A stretch of DNA of 64,000 nucleotides from Fasciola hepatica. Lineage: Eukaryota > Platyhelminthes > Trematoda > Plagiorchiida > Fasciolidae. Shown in pieces: positions 51,060 to 60,632 of the stretch (positions within the stretch are counted from its first letter, which is position 1; the number at the start of each line of letters is the position of its first letter). The notes under the pieces are model-generated. The model was not told the origin of the DNA and did not search any database. It saw nothing but the letters and a program-made list of their open reading frames with translations. The position numbers and the translations under genes are program-made. The stretch spans positions 4,724,501-4,788,500 of the forward strand of contig CANUEZ040000193.1 in assembly GCA_948099385.1 (NCBI GenBank), written 5' to 3'.

Positions 51060-52910
51060 TGATGTGGCTGAAGCTTCGACTTTACTTTTTGTAATCACTG
51101 CTTTTGTGCAGTTCACCGTTCACCCAACAGTAGCGATTCATCGTTCTTTCATATCTCACCTTCAAACATTGACCTTATTTGTGGCAGATCCAACTGACTC
51201 GTCACCACCTCATGAGATTTCAATGTTCACAAGCGAGATTGGTTCATTTACTCATCGGACACTTCGGCTCTGGGGCGCGAAGCCGAACACTTCTCCGTGG
51301 TCAACAACCAATGCCAACGTGTTGACTTCCTCACACGTATTCCCTATCGAGCTGGCAATCATGCCTATACCCTTAAACTTATTCTCACTTTTGTTCATTC
51401 CCTGATCCCAGGCACATTTGCCCTTGCTCCAGTTGACTCATCTAATCACTATATTATTTCCTGTTCCATCAGATTTACCCACTTCCATACTTCACCTACT
51501 TTGAGATAAATATTTTGGAGCTGAAGTTCAACCAACTGAGATAGATTTTGCGATGTCTACTTCAGACATTTTCTCTTCTGTTTCTAACTTTAACGACATT
51601 GTTCTTAAAATAATGCAACTTTTTATTAATCACCTGTCCAAACCTGGCAAACCCGAATCATCCAACTGGTTCAACCACGCATGCGATCGTGCTGTACGCA
51701 TGAAGTGTGCAACATTTTACCACTGGCTCGGCTCGCCCACAAAGGACTCACCTTTGCTCTATGCAAGCCAAGGAACAGATGCTCACCAACCATACATAGA
51801 GCCAGAAAAAGCTTTTTCTGCTGGGAAACCGAACGCTTTCTCTCATCTGCCAACGGTAGCCTGAAAAGTTGGTTCCTTGCCAATATAGTCTCTCGCATTT
51901 TTGACCTTAAAATGTCTTTCACATATGTATTTCCTCTGTCAATCTTTTTCGTGGACCATATGACAAAGTTGACAATTCGCTTCCTGGTTCACCACTAACT
52001 CCATCTCACCTACATATCCTACTCCTATGTTCCACTCTGTTCCCTCTCTCTCCCATTTTCAAACCCATTTTGGTTTTGGATGGTAAGCCAAATGCTGCAT
52101 TCTCTGGACTTATGCAGACCACCCGATCAAAACGACATACCATTCATCGTCCTTAAAATGTGCAATTCGAATTTGCCTATTTTCTACGTCGTCATTCAAC
52201 TCTCTCTCTCTCTCACACACACATACACACACATTTCCCGACTTACTAATTTTCCAATCCCCTGTAAACACATAGCAATTTTTCATATTCCCAAAACCGA
52301 TGATCTTTCTGACCCGAATAATTATCGTCCTTTTCCCACCACAACCTCGATTTAAATGTGTTGCGCCCCACGGATTCTACCTCTCTTCTCGGCTCATCTA
52401 TAACTCCTCTATCTTGGTCGGCTTGCTTATCTCGGTTTGCTTCTCGAGCTGAGTGCGAAATTGGTTTTCTGTTTGCGCCATAAGCTTTTTCACACTAGCT
52501 CATCTCCGGATATACAAAACTCAAACTAGCCCCATACTTGAACGCTGCAGTGATGTGTGGAATAGGGCCTCGTCGGGCCTCTCTTTCTCTTGATCGGGTT
52601 CACCGACGAGTCATCCGGCTGATCTATAACCCTTCTTCAAACTCCAACATGCTTCACGAGCCCCTTGACGGGCTGTTATTGCGTTGTCTTTCGTCTGTTG
52701 GCACTACCTACGATCTCGTTCGTCCGAGCTTGTTCTGGCAGCTTTTCTTCCCAAAACGCTCTACCAACTATCACGTACCCACGAAGCTTCTCATTCGAAA
52801 ACAAGGAACAAACTTCGATGATGCAGACCCACGTGCTAGTTAGATTGGTAGGTCAGACACGACAGGATACCACGCGTTCATTGGTGACGACCAACACAAG
52901 TCAAGCTGAG
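51060..52910 (+). pseudogene. CR1/jockey-type LINE relic
   Basis: Plus-strand frames give the order of a LINE ORF2. The endonuclease end comes first (VNNQCQRVDFLTRIPYRAGN, about 51297-51360). The linker follows (KPGKPESSNWFNHACDRAV at about 51640, then TIHRARKSFFCWETE). Next is the first reverse transcriptase block (DQNDIPFIVLKMC, then IPKTDDLSDPNNYRPF at about 52285-52335). The C-terminal region after the palm comes last (SLSLDRVHRRVIRLIYNPSS, then LDGLLLRCLSSVGT). The central palm with the catalytic YADD is missing between 52355 and 52540. Several frameshifts and a TC/AC microsatellite (52201-52233) interrupt it. It starts within 15 bp of the end of block R2. Confidence 0.85.
52201..52233 (+). 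repeat. TC/AC microsatellite inside the LINE relic
   Basis: (TC)7 followed by interrupted (AC)n. It sits where the LINE should encode the segment before its first reverse transcriptase block. Confidence 0.9.
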
Positions 52911-53094
52911 GTGTAAATTCTACAGCCTATATGGTCTGCACAGGCGATTTTGCGAAAATCATGTATGAATTAAACAGCGAAAACATGTGAGCAGCAGATA
53001 AAACAACAGCTGAGGATTACCATGGACATATCCCACTGGCGGGAAAAATTGTGAAATTGATAGAAAAAAGTGCATGTTATTTGAAAAATTAAAA

Positions 53095-53420
53095 GTTTTA
53101 TGGAAAGCTAGTTTTCGTGTTGAATTCATTTTCTTCTAGTTCAATCGGGAACTTAGACATAGATGCATCTCACTGAATGCCGGTAGGAACGGATGTACAC
53201 TACTTTCTCCCTTTAGTAGACACAAAATATCATCGAGGTATTTTTCATACAGAGACAGACACCTTACGGTTGGATTCAACGAGATTTTCTCGATGAATAT
53301 ATGGGCGAGCCAAGAACCGGATGGAGATGGCCTTGTGCTGTCCTTTTTCCGTCTGTAAATGGTATCATCGAATTAGAACGGATTGGATAGCAGAAAACCA
53401 TGCGTTCTCCACGATTTCCC
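53095..53420 (-). pseudogene. Penelope-like reverse transcriptase palm fragment with YLDD
   Basis: The minus strand reads DDTIYRRKKDSTRPSPSGSW, then LAHIFIEKISLNP, then LYEKYLDDILCLLKGR, and after a stop KFPIELEENEFNT. The decayed GVAMGSPLGPxLA block, the catalytic YxDD motif and the following acidic block are in the correct order for a Penelope-like reverse transcriptase. It is a different copy, and probably a different subfamily, from the split one in L2/R2 (YVDD there). It lies 1.5 kb from the hammerhead-bearing SINE-like unit. Confidence 0.75.
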
Positions 53421-54880
53421 GCAGAGATACCTTTGCTGATTTTTTTGCATATTTATAAGCAATACAAATATAAAGAAACGCATAAACAAGAAGCTTTCGG
53501 ATCCCAAGCGCACGGAAAGTCATTATCAGACACTCGTACGTTGTTAGGCGACAAACTTTGATCGAATGTGAGGACTTTCACAGCCGAAGATAATATTAGG
53601 TAGTCCAAGTCCGGAGTGGAAAGAACCGTGTCAGAAATATATCCAAAATCATTTGATAAAAGCACCACCACCAAACCACACACGCGCCAATCACTTTCAG
53701 ACAAGTAATTCTTGTGCTACGTTCAGGATAGGAGGCCTCGGTCAAAGAAAATCATGTAAGCAATTACGCTCCTGCCTTTCCATTGTGCACGAGCGTGTAC
53801 GAACAGAGAAACGCCTAACCAGTCACCCAGCTTTCGGCCAAGGCCTGTCTACTCCGTGGTCCTTTTGACCATCAGGTTTCCAACATCATTTTACTTGCAT
53901 TTCGATAACAGACGGAACTGAGCACGCTATCTGTGGTTTGTCTCTGTCGCTGTCGCACATAAACGTCCCCCATGACATGTTGGCGACATGTGTACGGCAT
54001 GAGGCATTGAGCGTCAGTGCTGAGGAATAGAAACACAGCATCATGACAAGAATATTGCAACTATATTCATTCAACCTGAAGCTAGGACGTTGAATTCTGC
54101 ACTGAAACCTTGCAAAATATTACGAAGAAGAAATTGAGTAATTTTTTTTCAAAATACGCTGAGAATCAAATGAAAAAGTGATTGTCGAACTACCGCAGAA
54201 ATAAGTGAAAATAACCGGGTGAAATATTTGAACATACGGTAGAGAACGGACTCAGGAAGTATCAATAAAAATTAGAGGGTAATAAACGTGGATGACAATA
54301 ACAGTGTCTGGTTTAGCGATCAGCGAAAGTAGAACTGATTTGTGAATGAGGTGCTAGTTTTGTTTGACGCGTCAGTTCTCTGTTATGGTCAATGCAATGA
54401 TTTCACGAAGCATACAAATTCAAACAATACAAAGACCTCACAATGATATGTAAATGACGTTACCATTTATCGTGATGTCGTTGGTGGCAGAAAGAATTAG
54501 TACGAGATAGTATAAATGACTACCCGATGGAAAGTATAAACCATTCAATTTAACCACAGAGCCACGGCAGCCTCATGCTTATTGGCTACTGGCTATTGTT
54601 CCAGTAGTAAGAACTGAAATGCGATTGATATGGATTGACACTGGAAGCAGTTTATTGGTCAAGTGTAGAATGGTTGGGCGGAGGAGCACCTGGTACGCTA
54701 ATTAGATGCGCGGTAACAACCGAAAAACCAGCTCTGTGCATTTTTGACAATTTTATCCTGTCATCCATAATCAGTGCCATACGGTTCATGCAAAATTACT
54801 TGAATGCAGTTAATGTGGTGGGTTTTTGTGTTTTGATCATTTCCTGGTAAATTTTGTTAGTTTTCGTTTAACTGACTGTC
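53421..54880. other. No recognisable gene
   Basis: Short open frames on both strands without motifs; AT-rich. Confidence 0.35.
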
Positions 54881-54889
54881 CTTTTGGAC

Positions 54890-55090
54890 TCCACGTTTCA
54901 CGCAAAAACCTCAGGTCATCCGACCAACCTGCACTCGGAAGCACCAGACCTGACGTTTGTTCTTTTTAGAGCTCATCAGTGGTGCATATCCTCCGCCACA
55001 CCCAGGGTGATTTCCGTAATGGACAACGGAGATCAAATCCGTTTTGTAGAGGCTCATCGGGTTCGACACCGAAGGACAAAATGTAGTGGA
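54890..55090 (-). repeat. SINE-like retroelement carrying a hammerhead motif
   Basis: Read on the minus strand, a B-box-like GGTGTCGAACCC (about 55059-55070) is followed by TCTACAAAACGGATTTGATC, a pair-forming stretch, the hammerhead (54991-54937) and a short tail. This layout resembles the hammerhead-coding SINE-like elements described in schistosomes and other metazoans. The 3' core recurs once, diverged, at 24845-24990. Exact ends and target duplications are not visible to me. Confidence 0.5.
54937..54991 (-). ncRNA. Type I hammerhead ribozyme, degenerate, minimal stem III
   Basis: Minus strand: stem I GGATATGCACCA pairs with TGGTGCTTCC (6 perfect pairs nearest the core, then GGA/TCC). 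The core CTGATGA is at 54973-54979. Stem II is GCTC/GAAC with one mismatch around loop TAAAAA. The second core strand reads AAAC (54955-54958). A 1-2 bp stem III closed by GTCAG follows, then cleavage site GTC with the scissile bond after 54947. Such minimal stems III are known in Penelope-like and SINE-associated hammerheads. The invariant G after stem II (GAAA in active ribozymes) is A here, so self-cleavage is expected to be lost or very slow. Confidence 0.68.
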
Positions 55091-55099
55091 TCATAGTTC

Positions 55100-56256
55100 T
55101 CGAAAATAGGTTACAGTCATATACATGTAAATTGCTCATTAAAAGAACAAACAAGATAAGATAATGCTTGTCGCAGATCAGTCTTTCAGCCAGGATAATC
55201 AATATATGTGGTGCACTGTTTCGTTCATAACTTGCCAATGCCATGTTCAAGCAAAAAATCGTGCTACGTAGTTCACATCAGCGACAAATATGTTTGCATA
55301 ATCGTAGTTATCTACATTTACGCGGGTTATTTTCCTATGATTTATTTGTTTTTCAAAAATCAGTGCGGATTTTGATCAACTTTCTGGAATTCTTCGAAGT
55401 TACCATAACCATTTGAAACGTCAATTCTAAGTTCTTCAAATCAGATGCAATGCTGTTTGCATGTCTGGAAGGTCCACATTTTGAATCATACGGCGGTTCC
55501 CTCAACGTCAGTTCTTTGACTGAAACGGGGAAGGTTTGTCTTATCATCCAAATACAATTCCATCCTAATCATACCGAGATTCATGATGATTTTATCTACT
55601 GCATCGTGCGTGTATCCCCGAGTCACTCAGTCAGCACCCGAGTCACCTACGTCAGACTCAAGTGCGTATTCAAATTCAAGTTTTCAAAGCATTGCTAGTA
55701 ACGGAGAAGACTGGTCTTTTGGAAAACACCTCTGAACACATACACATGGAATCCACTCACAGCATCATCCACTTTCAAAGTCAATTTTGCTTGAACATGT
55801 TCATTACGCAGTTCAGTGAGTAGGATTTCATGCATTTGAGGAGATTTGGATTGAATTTTGCCGTTTATCGCAGAGCAAACTCCAGTATATTCAGATCAGA
55901 AATGTTTTGATCAGATGAGAAGGTAAAATCGCGGCTAGAACAAAACGCAACGAAATCAAGGAATTAACATCAGCCAGGAGTTATGTAGCGCCAGATGCTA
56001 CAGAATGCCCGGGTTGCAATGGATGTGCGAGAAAAGGGATTGAGACCTTGGTATGATGATCTAGTGCGCGATATAGCCACATAAAACAAATAGGGAAATT
56101 ATACATTTTTATAAAATATCAAATGTATGTTCTCATCATGCCTACCAATCCGGAATACGGATAGGGTATTCGAATAATAAAGAAATGAAATGAAGTCATG
56201 CGAAATGGGATTCCATTTCTCGACTTGAACTATGTAAATCTGCGTTTCAAACTAAT
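55100..56256. other. No recognisable gene; left flank of the LTR element
   Basis: Short open frames only. The sequence next to the LTR is CTAAT, which is not repeated at the other end of the element. Confidence 0.4.
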
Positions 56257-56698
56257 TGTAACAAGGACGACAATGCACGGCAGGATACTTGTATTCCCAC
56301 GATCACACAAGTCAAGTCATGGCACACATACAGTCGCTTATATAGGCTTTTTTCCAGACTCCGCGGCACCAAGATTGCTATTGCCGCTGCTTGAGCGCTT
56401 CGGCTGCATTCTGTCCATTTTCCTGTGGCCGATGGCTTGCTTCTCTTGCCCGTCATTTCCCTTCGGTTGGCCCGACTGTTTCAGTTGACGGCTCGATCGG
56501 CAGCCCTTCACCTGAGCTATCTTGCTGGTTGCCGGAGATCCCGCTCCTTCCTCTCCGGTCGTCTGTGTGCTTCTTTTTGCCTGCTTTGGGACGCCTCCTA
56601 CATATTCGCCACCTGTTTTTTTGTCTGTGGCCCTCGTTTGGTTCGTTCGTTCGCCTTGATGTTCACGCCGTTCCCTCGCCCCAGCATTCCCTGTTACA
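56257..56698 (-). repeat. 3' LTR of the gypsy element
   Basis: 442 bp, bounded by TGTAACA and TGTTACA on the plus strand. It differs from the other LTR at about five sites, clustered at 56492, 56506-56510, 56601 and 56682. It is downstream of integrase on the minus strand. Confidence 0.95.
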
Positions 56699-56708
56699 CT
56701 CGCCCTTC
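56699..56708 (-). other. Polypurine tract
   Basis: Minus-strand GAAGGGCGAG directly abuts the 3' LTR, the expected site of plus-strand priming. It overlaps the integrase stop codon. Confidence 0.6.
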
Positions 56709-58164
56709 ATTTAAAACAGTCGGTCCGGACGTGCCAGAGTGCCAAGTCGCACCCGGTAACCCATTTGTCTTGTGGTCCTTGATCGATTTTGAAACTGGTA
56801 TTCTTCCTCTCTAGTACGGTGTAGGGTCCACTCCATCGTTTGTGGAACTTGCTAGCCCCCGGACCGGCTACTGCGGGTCTGTTACGATTCCTCACTTTTA
56901 CCAGCTGTCCGGACATGAACGGATCCCATTTGTGTGTTTGGTTCCGTCTATCGTACCTTGCCTTGTTACGACTCTGAGCAATTCTTGTCTGTTGTACGGC
57001 CACTTTCTCTAGATGCCTCCGCTCGCGGGTTGTCAGAGGTTTATCATTCTTCATGTTGAGCCACACGTCCAGTCGCGTTCTGGGTTTCTGCCCAAAAACC
57101 AGTTCAAACGGTGTCGTCCCCGTTGTTGAATGGTTCGTTTGGCGGTAACTGTGTAATATCTCCGATAGTCCTTCTTGCCAATCGCTTCCGTGGTTATTTA
57201 GCCACTCCGTCAGCGTTCTGTTGAATCTTTCCGTCATTCCGTTTGCCTGGGGGTGGTAAGGCGACGTTCGTATTCGCCGGATCCACCACTGTTCCAACAT
57301 GTCTCGAAAATTCTTTGATTCGAAGCAGGGACCCTGGTCAGTGATGACCGTTTCTGGTACACCAAATCGCGTCAGCACATTATCGAAAGACCCTCGAGAG
57401 ACCGTATCGTCTGTTTGATCCGGTATCGGGATTGCTTCCACCCAGCGGGACACGTGGTCAACCATTGTCATGATGTACCGGTTTCCAGTAACACTCACAG
57501 GTAAAGGACCAGAAATGTCCAAACCCCAGCTTTGAAAGACTCGCTGTGCTTCTATGGGCTGCATTGGCGGTGTAGCTGTTGCGTGCTCCCGGTTCCGTTG
57601 ACAATCAGGGCAAGTTCGTATGTAGTCGTCAACGTCGTGCCGCATCGTGGGCCAGAAGACTCTGCGCCGCAATAATTCGAAGACTCGTTGTTGTCCTATG
57701 TGAGCACTGTCGTGCGCTAGCTGTATTGCCTGCTCATGTACGGCCTCGGGACGCAGACCCTGTCGCACATCAACGTCAACGAACAGCTTGCCATCTTCCG
57801 CATGCAATCGCTCACAAATTTGCAGTAGGTCGCGCAGCGCAGGTGAGCTCCCGTCTGGTCTTGTTTTGGCTTGAAGATGTGAATAAACCGTCCGCACCAG
57901 ACTGTCATTTCTTTGGTGGCTGAAAACATCATCATTTGACATTAGCCGATTCACTGGGATCGCCTCAGCCGGCAGTTGGTCGTCTGGGATCGGGCGGGAT
58001 AATGCGTCCGGTGTTTCGTTTTCTCGTCCATTAACATGCTCGATTGTAAAGGTGAATTCCTGCAGACGGTATGCCCACAGTGCCAACCTCCCTCTTGGAT
58101 CTCTTGTTGTCATCAACCACGTCAAGGGCTTGTGATCCCTTTTTGATACAGAAGTCAGTAGCAA
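56707..58164 (-). CDS. pol: Gypsy pol: end of RNase H plus complete integrase
   Basis: A 485-codon open frame, the longest in the window. Residues 1-56 are the end of RNase H (DHKPLTWL and NGRENETPDALSR). The integrase zinc-binding site is H151, H155, C185, C188. The catalytic core has D216 (LDISGP), D276 (VITDQG) and E312 (MTERFN), with the 35-residue D-E spacing of retroviral-type integrases. A GPY motif lies at 446-448 near the C-terminus. The enzyme joins element cDNA to chromosomal DNA in the nucleus. No stop or obvious catalytic substitution is seen, so this part could still encode an active integrase, but it is not in frame with the upstream polyprotein and has no start codon of its own that I would trust. 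No chromodomain is recognisable after GPY. Confidence 0.93.
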   Translation of the reverse strand: MLLTSVSKRDHKPLTWLMTTRDPRGRLALWAYRLQEFTFTIEHVNGRENETPDALSRPIPDDQLPAEAIPVNRLMSNDDVFSHQRNDSLVRTVYSHLQAKTRPDGSSPALRDLLQICERLHAEDGKLFVDVDVRQGLRPEAVHEQAIQLAHDSAHIGQQRVFELLRRRVFWPTMRHDVDDYIRTCPDCQRNREHATATPPMQPIEAQRVFQSWGLDISGPLPVSVTGNRYIMTMVDHVSRWVEAIPIPDQTDDTVSRGSFDNVLTRFGVPETVITDQGPCFESKNFRDMLEQWWIRRIRTSPYHPQANGMTERFNRTLTEWLNNHGSDWQEGLSEILHSYRQTNHSTTGTTPFELVFGQKPRTRLDVWLNMKNDKPLTTRERRHLEKVAVQQTRIAQSRNKARYDRRNQTHKWDPFMSGQLVKVRNRNRPAVAGPGASKFHKRWSGPYTVLERKNTSFKIDQGPQDKWVTGCDLALWHVRTDCFK

Positions 58165-59035
58165 TCATATATGTTCTCCACTTTTCCAGTGCCCATACGA
58201 TTGCTAAGCATTCCTTTTCTGTGGTGGAGTATTTCCTCTCGGCAATTGTGAGCAGTCGGCTGGCGTACTCGATCACTCCAGACGGTTGTGATAATACTGC
58301 GCCAATTCCGACGTCACTGGCATCCACAGCTACGGTGAATTTCTCATGCGGCTTTGGTATTGTCAAACGGTTTCGAGGGTTTGTTGCACTTTCCTTGAGT
58401 TTCCTGAACGCCGCCTCCGTATCTGACGTCGACTCGAATTTCTTATCCTTCCTCAGTAGTTGAAACAGGACACCCGCTTTCTGGGCAAAATGTGGCACAA
58501 ACTTGGCGTCATAGCCAACCAGGCCAAAAAAGGATCTCAGTTGGCGCTTTGATTTTGGCGAGGGGAAGCCCTTATTCGTCTCCGCTTTCTCAGGTAGGGG
58601 TTGCAGTTTTCCTCCTCCAACAATATGTCCCAAACAAACGATGTTGTCACGCGCTATCTGGCACTTCTTTGCACTCAACTTCAAACCCGCCGATTTGATT
58701 CTCTGTAGGACTGCACTTAATCTGGACACATGCCCGTCGATCGTCCTTGAAAATACCACAATATCATCCCCATACACCACAACACCATCCAGGTTCCCCA
58801 GTACCTGGAGCAGCGAACGCCTGAAAGTAGCCGGTGCGTTACACAACCCAAAATGCATCCGCAGGAACTCATACTGCCGGTACGACTTTCCGCGGCAGCC
58901 TCCGATACACTGGTTTGCACACCGCACCCAGAACCAAGTTGATCCTGTGTTCCTGCCAATCGCAAAAGCCGTACTCATCCTCTGGTGTCGAAAATAACTC
59001 CGCATACCTCTCGAGACACTGTCTGACACATGGGA
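58150..59035 (-). pseudogene. pol: Gypsy pol: reverse transcriptase (N-terminal half deleted) and RNase H
   Basis: From 58873 downward the frame reads YEFLRMHFGLCNAPATF, then YGDDIVVFS (catalytic motif; G in place of the usual V, L or I), LRSFFGLVGY, and RNase H from FTVAVDASDVGIGAVLS to YSTTEKECLAIVWALEKWRT. Just upstream, in another frame (about 58875-59035), is the very start of reverse transcriptase (CLERYAELFSTPEDE and CKPVYRRLP). The stretch in between, which should hold the FCVDYRxLN and first catalytic aspartate blocks, is missing: the two ends join directly at about 58873. By comparison with the family this removes roughly 100 or more residues. It leaves RNase H by a frameshift near 58150. 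Confidence 0.88.
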
Positions 59036-59039
59036 CTGG

Positions 59040-59250
59040 TCAACCTGGAACCGAGGAAGTTTTTACGATACCAATGCGGTTCAGCCGGCCCCAGCTGGAT
59101 TGCAGCTCGACATCCTTCTCCCCAACCCGCATTCGATGAGCTTCAAAATCAATTTTTGCTCCGACACGTTCCAACAGATCAACCCCAACGATTGTCTCGG
59201 CGACCCCTTCAACCAGTAACATCTCATGCGTCACACGAACGTCGCCGATC
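59040..59250 (-). pseudogene. Gypsy protease, C-terminal part
   Basis: Continues the protease begun in the gag frame. After one extra base at about 59249 (AACGGTTGAG) the frame reads VEIGDVRVTHEMLLVEGVAE, then IVGVDLLERVGAKIDF, the conserved ILGxDLL-type segment of retroelement aspartic proteases. A single-base mutation or a programmed +1 shift could each explain the change of frame; the first is more likely in a damaged copy. Confidence 0.75.
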
Positions 59251-60165
59251 TCAACCGTTAGCTGCTGTTTTTCCCGCTGCGCTCAGAGCCTCTCCTCCGA
59301 CTGCACGCACTCGTATTTCGCATGGCCTCACTACAATTCCCTCAACGCGAGGTGTCACAGATACCCCAGCCCCCGTATCTACGACTGCAATTTTATGTTC
59401 GCCCCCAATTCTGATCTCAACCATATGCACCCCCCTCGACTTGAATGTGGATAAAGAAAAGCAAGACGAGAAGCGTTTTTCTGGACAAAATCGGGCAAAA
59501 TGTCCTACCTTGACACATGCAAAACACCTCCTTCGTGCTCCATACGTCAATGCGTCATTATTGCGTTGTGTTTGTCGATTGAGTTCCAATTTTAATTGTG
59601 CGATTTCCTCGCTCATCCTCTGCAACGTGGACTCCAAATCCGATTGCTCTAGTCGGGAAACTGTCACTCCTTCTTGGGCAGCACGAACAATCATAAACAG
59701 ACGTTCTGTATCATTCACGCCGCACGCAATCGCGATTCTCAACCTGCCTTGGACATCCGGGGCCATGCTTTGAACGAAACGATCACGAACAAGGCGTGCC
59801 CTAGTTACGCCACTTGCCTCGGGCAGCCCGATCGATAGTTGGCGCAACAGGTACTGATAATGAACGACTGGGTCTTGGGTGCTGTCATAACGGGCCGTAT
59901 TGAATCGGTCCATTGCTTTCTGCCGATCACCTTCCTGTGTGAACTCCTTCACCAGCCCCGCACGGACCTCCCGATAAATGGGGCTTGTTTTTTCCCCCAA
60001 CTTCAGATCATACACCGCCTTGGCACGCCCAGTCAGCAGTGCCCCAAGCGCCGCCAACAAAGGTGTGTCTCCTTTTACTCCGTGACATGCCGCTATCTTT
60101 TCAAAATCCGTGATCCATTCCTCCACATCCCCATCCGCGAACGCAACAGGCAAGGGAAACTTCAT
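59251..60165 (-). CDS. gag: Gypsy gag with CCHC knuckle and start of protease
   Basis: 304 codons from the ATG at 60163-60165 (MKFPLPVAFADGDVEEW), chosen because the longer frame upstream runs through the primer-binding site and into the LTR. Residues about 5-190 are the gag capsid-like domain (typical EWITDFEKIAACHGV and FNTARYDSTQDPVVHYQYLL). Next comes a possible short coiled coil (MSEEIAQLKLELNRQT), then the zinc knuckle CFACVKVGHFARFC at 214-227 with perfect CCHC spacing, then the protease active site VVDTGAG at about 263. Gag would form the virus-like particle and bind element RNA. The frame ends by the shift described for the protease. Confidence 0.88.
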   Translation of the reverse strand: MKFPLPVAFADGDVEEWITDFEKIAACHGVKGDTPLLAALGALLTGRAKAVYDLKLGEKTSPIYREVRAGLVKEFTQEGDRQKAMDRFNTARYDSTQDPVVHYQYLLRQLSIGLPEASGVTRARLVRDRFVQSMAPDVQGRLRIAIACGVNDTERLFMIVRAAQEGVTVSRLEQSDLESTLQRMSEEIAQLKLELNRQTQRNNDALTYGARRRCFACVKVGHFARFCPEKRFSSCFSLSTFKSRGVHMVEIRIGGEHKIAVVDTGAGVSVTPRVEGIVVRPCEIRVRAVGGEALSAAGKTAANG

Positions 60166-60177
60166 CACGTGAGCGTG

Positions 60178-60189
60178 GTCACGGCACCA
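60178..60189 (-). promoter_or_regulatory. Primer-binding site, tRNA-His type
   Basis: Minus-strand TGGTGCCGTGAC begins one base inside the 5' LTR. It is complementary to the 3' end of eukaryotic tRNA-His including CCA (12 of 12 bases by my knowledge of that tRNA), and the next bases diverge. Confidence 0.7.
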
Positions 60190-60190
60190 A

Positions 60191-60632
60191 TGTAACAAGG
60201 ACGACAATGCACGGCAGGATACTTGTATTCCCACGATCACACAAGTCAAGTCATGGCACACATACAGTCGCTTATATAGGCTTTTTTCCAGACTCCGCGG
60301 CACCAAGATTGCTATTGCCGCTGCTTGAGCGCTTCGGCTGCATTCTGTCCATTTTCCTGTGGCCGATGGCTTGCTTCTCTTGCCCGTCATTTCCCTTCGG
60401 TTGGCCCGACTGTTTCAGTTGACGGCTTGATCGGCAGCACTTTACCTGAGCTATCTTGCTGGTTGCCGGAGATCCCGCTCCTTCCTCTCCGGTCGTCTGT
60501 GTGCTTCTTTTTGCCTGCTTTGGGACGCCTCCGACATATTCGCCACCTGTTTTTTTGTCTGTGGCCCTCGTTTGGTTCGTTCGTTCGCCTTGATGTTCAC
60601 GCCGTTCCCTCGCCCTAGCATTCCCTGTTACA
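60191..60632 (-). repeat. 5' LTR of the gypsy element
   Basis: Upstream LTR on the minus strand, 442 bp, about 99% identical to 56257-56698. Confidence 0.95.
60271..60280 (-). promoter_or_regulatory. TATA box in the 5' LTR
   Basis: Minus-strand CCTATATAAG about 80 bp before the LTR inner end; transcription would start near 60245. The same motif is in the 3' LTR at 56337-56346. Confidence 0.55.

Larger units (their letters stand above)
56257..60632 (-). mobile_element. Ty3/gypsy LTR retrotransposon, structurally complete ends, defective coding region
   Basis: This 4376-bp element lies between two 442-bp LTRs that start TGTAACA and end TGTTACA. On the minus strand the order is 5' LTR, primer-binding site (tRNA-His), gag, protease, reverse transcriptase, RNase H, integrase, purine tract, 3' LTR. 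The two LTRs differ at about five positions by my count (about 99% identity), so it is the youngest element in the window. It is nevertheless short and dead: a +1 frameshift in the protease, loss of the N-terminal half of reverse transcriptase, and a frameshift between RNase H and integrase. The flanks CTAAT and TATTG do not form a target-site duplication. The gag CCHC knuckle and C-terminal GPY motif indicate a gypsy lineage distinct from the relic at 26995-28153. Confidence 0.95.

Noticed and set aside
58641..58997. Plus-strand frames across 57579-60195 (up to 247 codons)
   Set aside because: All are antisense shadows of the gypsy gag-pol genes on the minus strand.
56257..60632. Assignment of the LTR element to the CsRn1 group of flatworm gypsy elements
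   Set aside because: That group has a CHCC gag motif and uses tRNA-Trp; this element has CCHC and a tRNA-His site.
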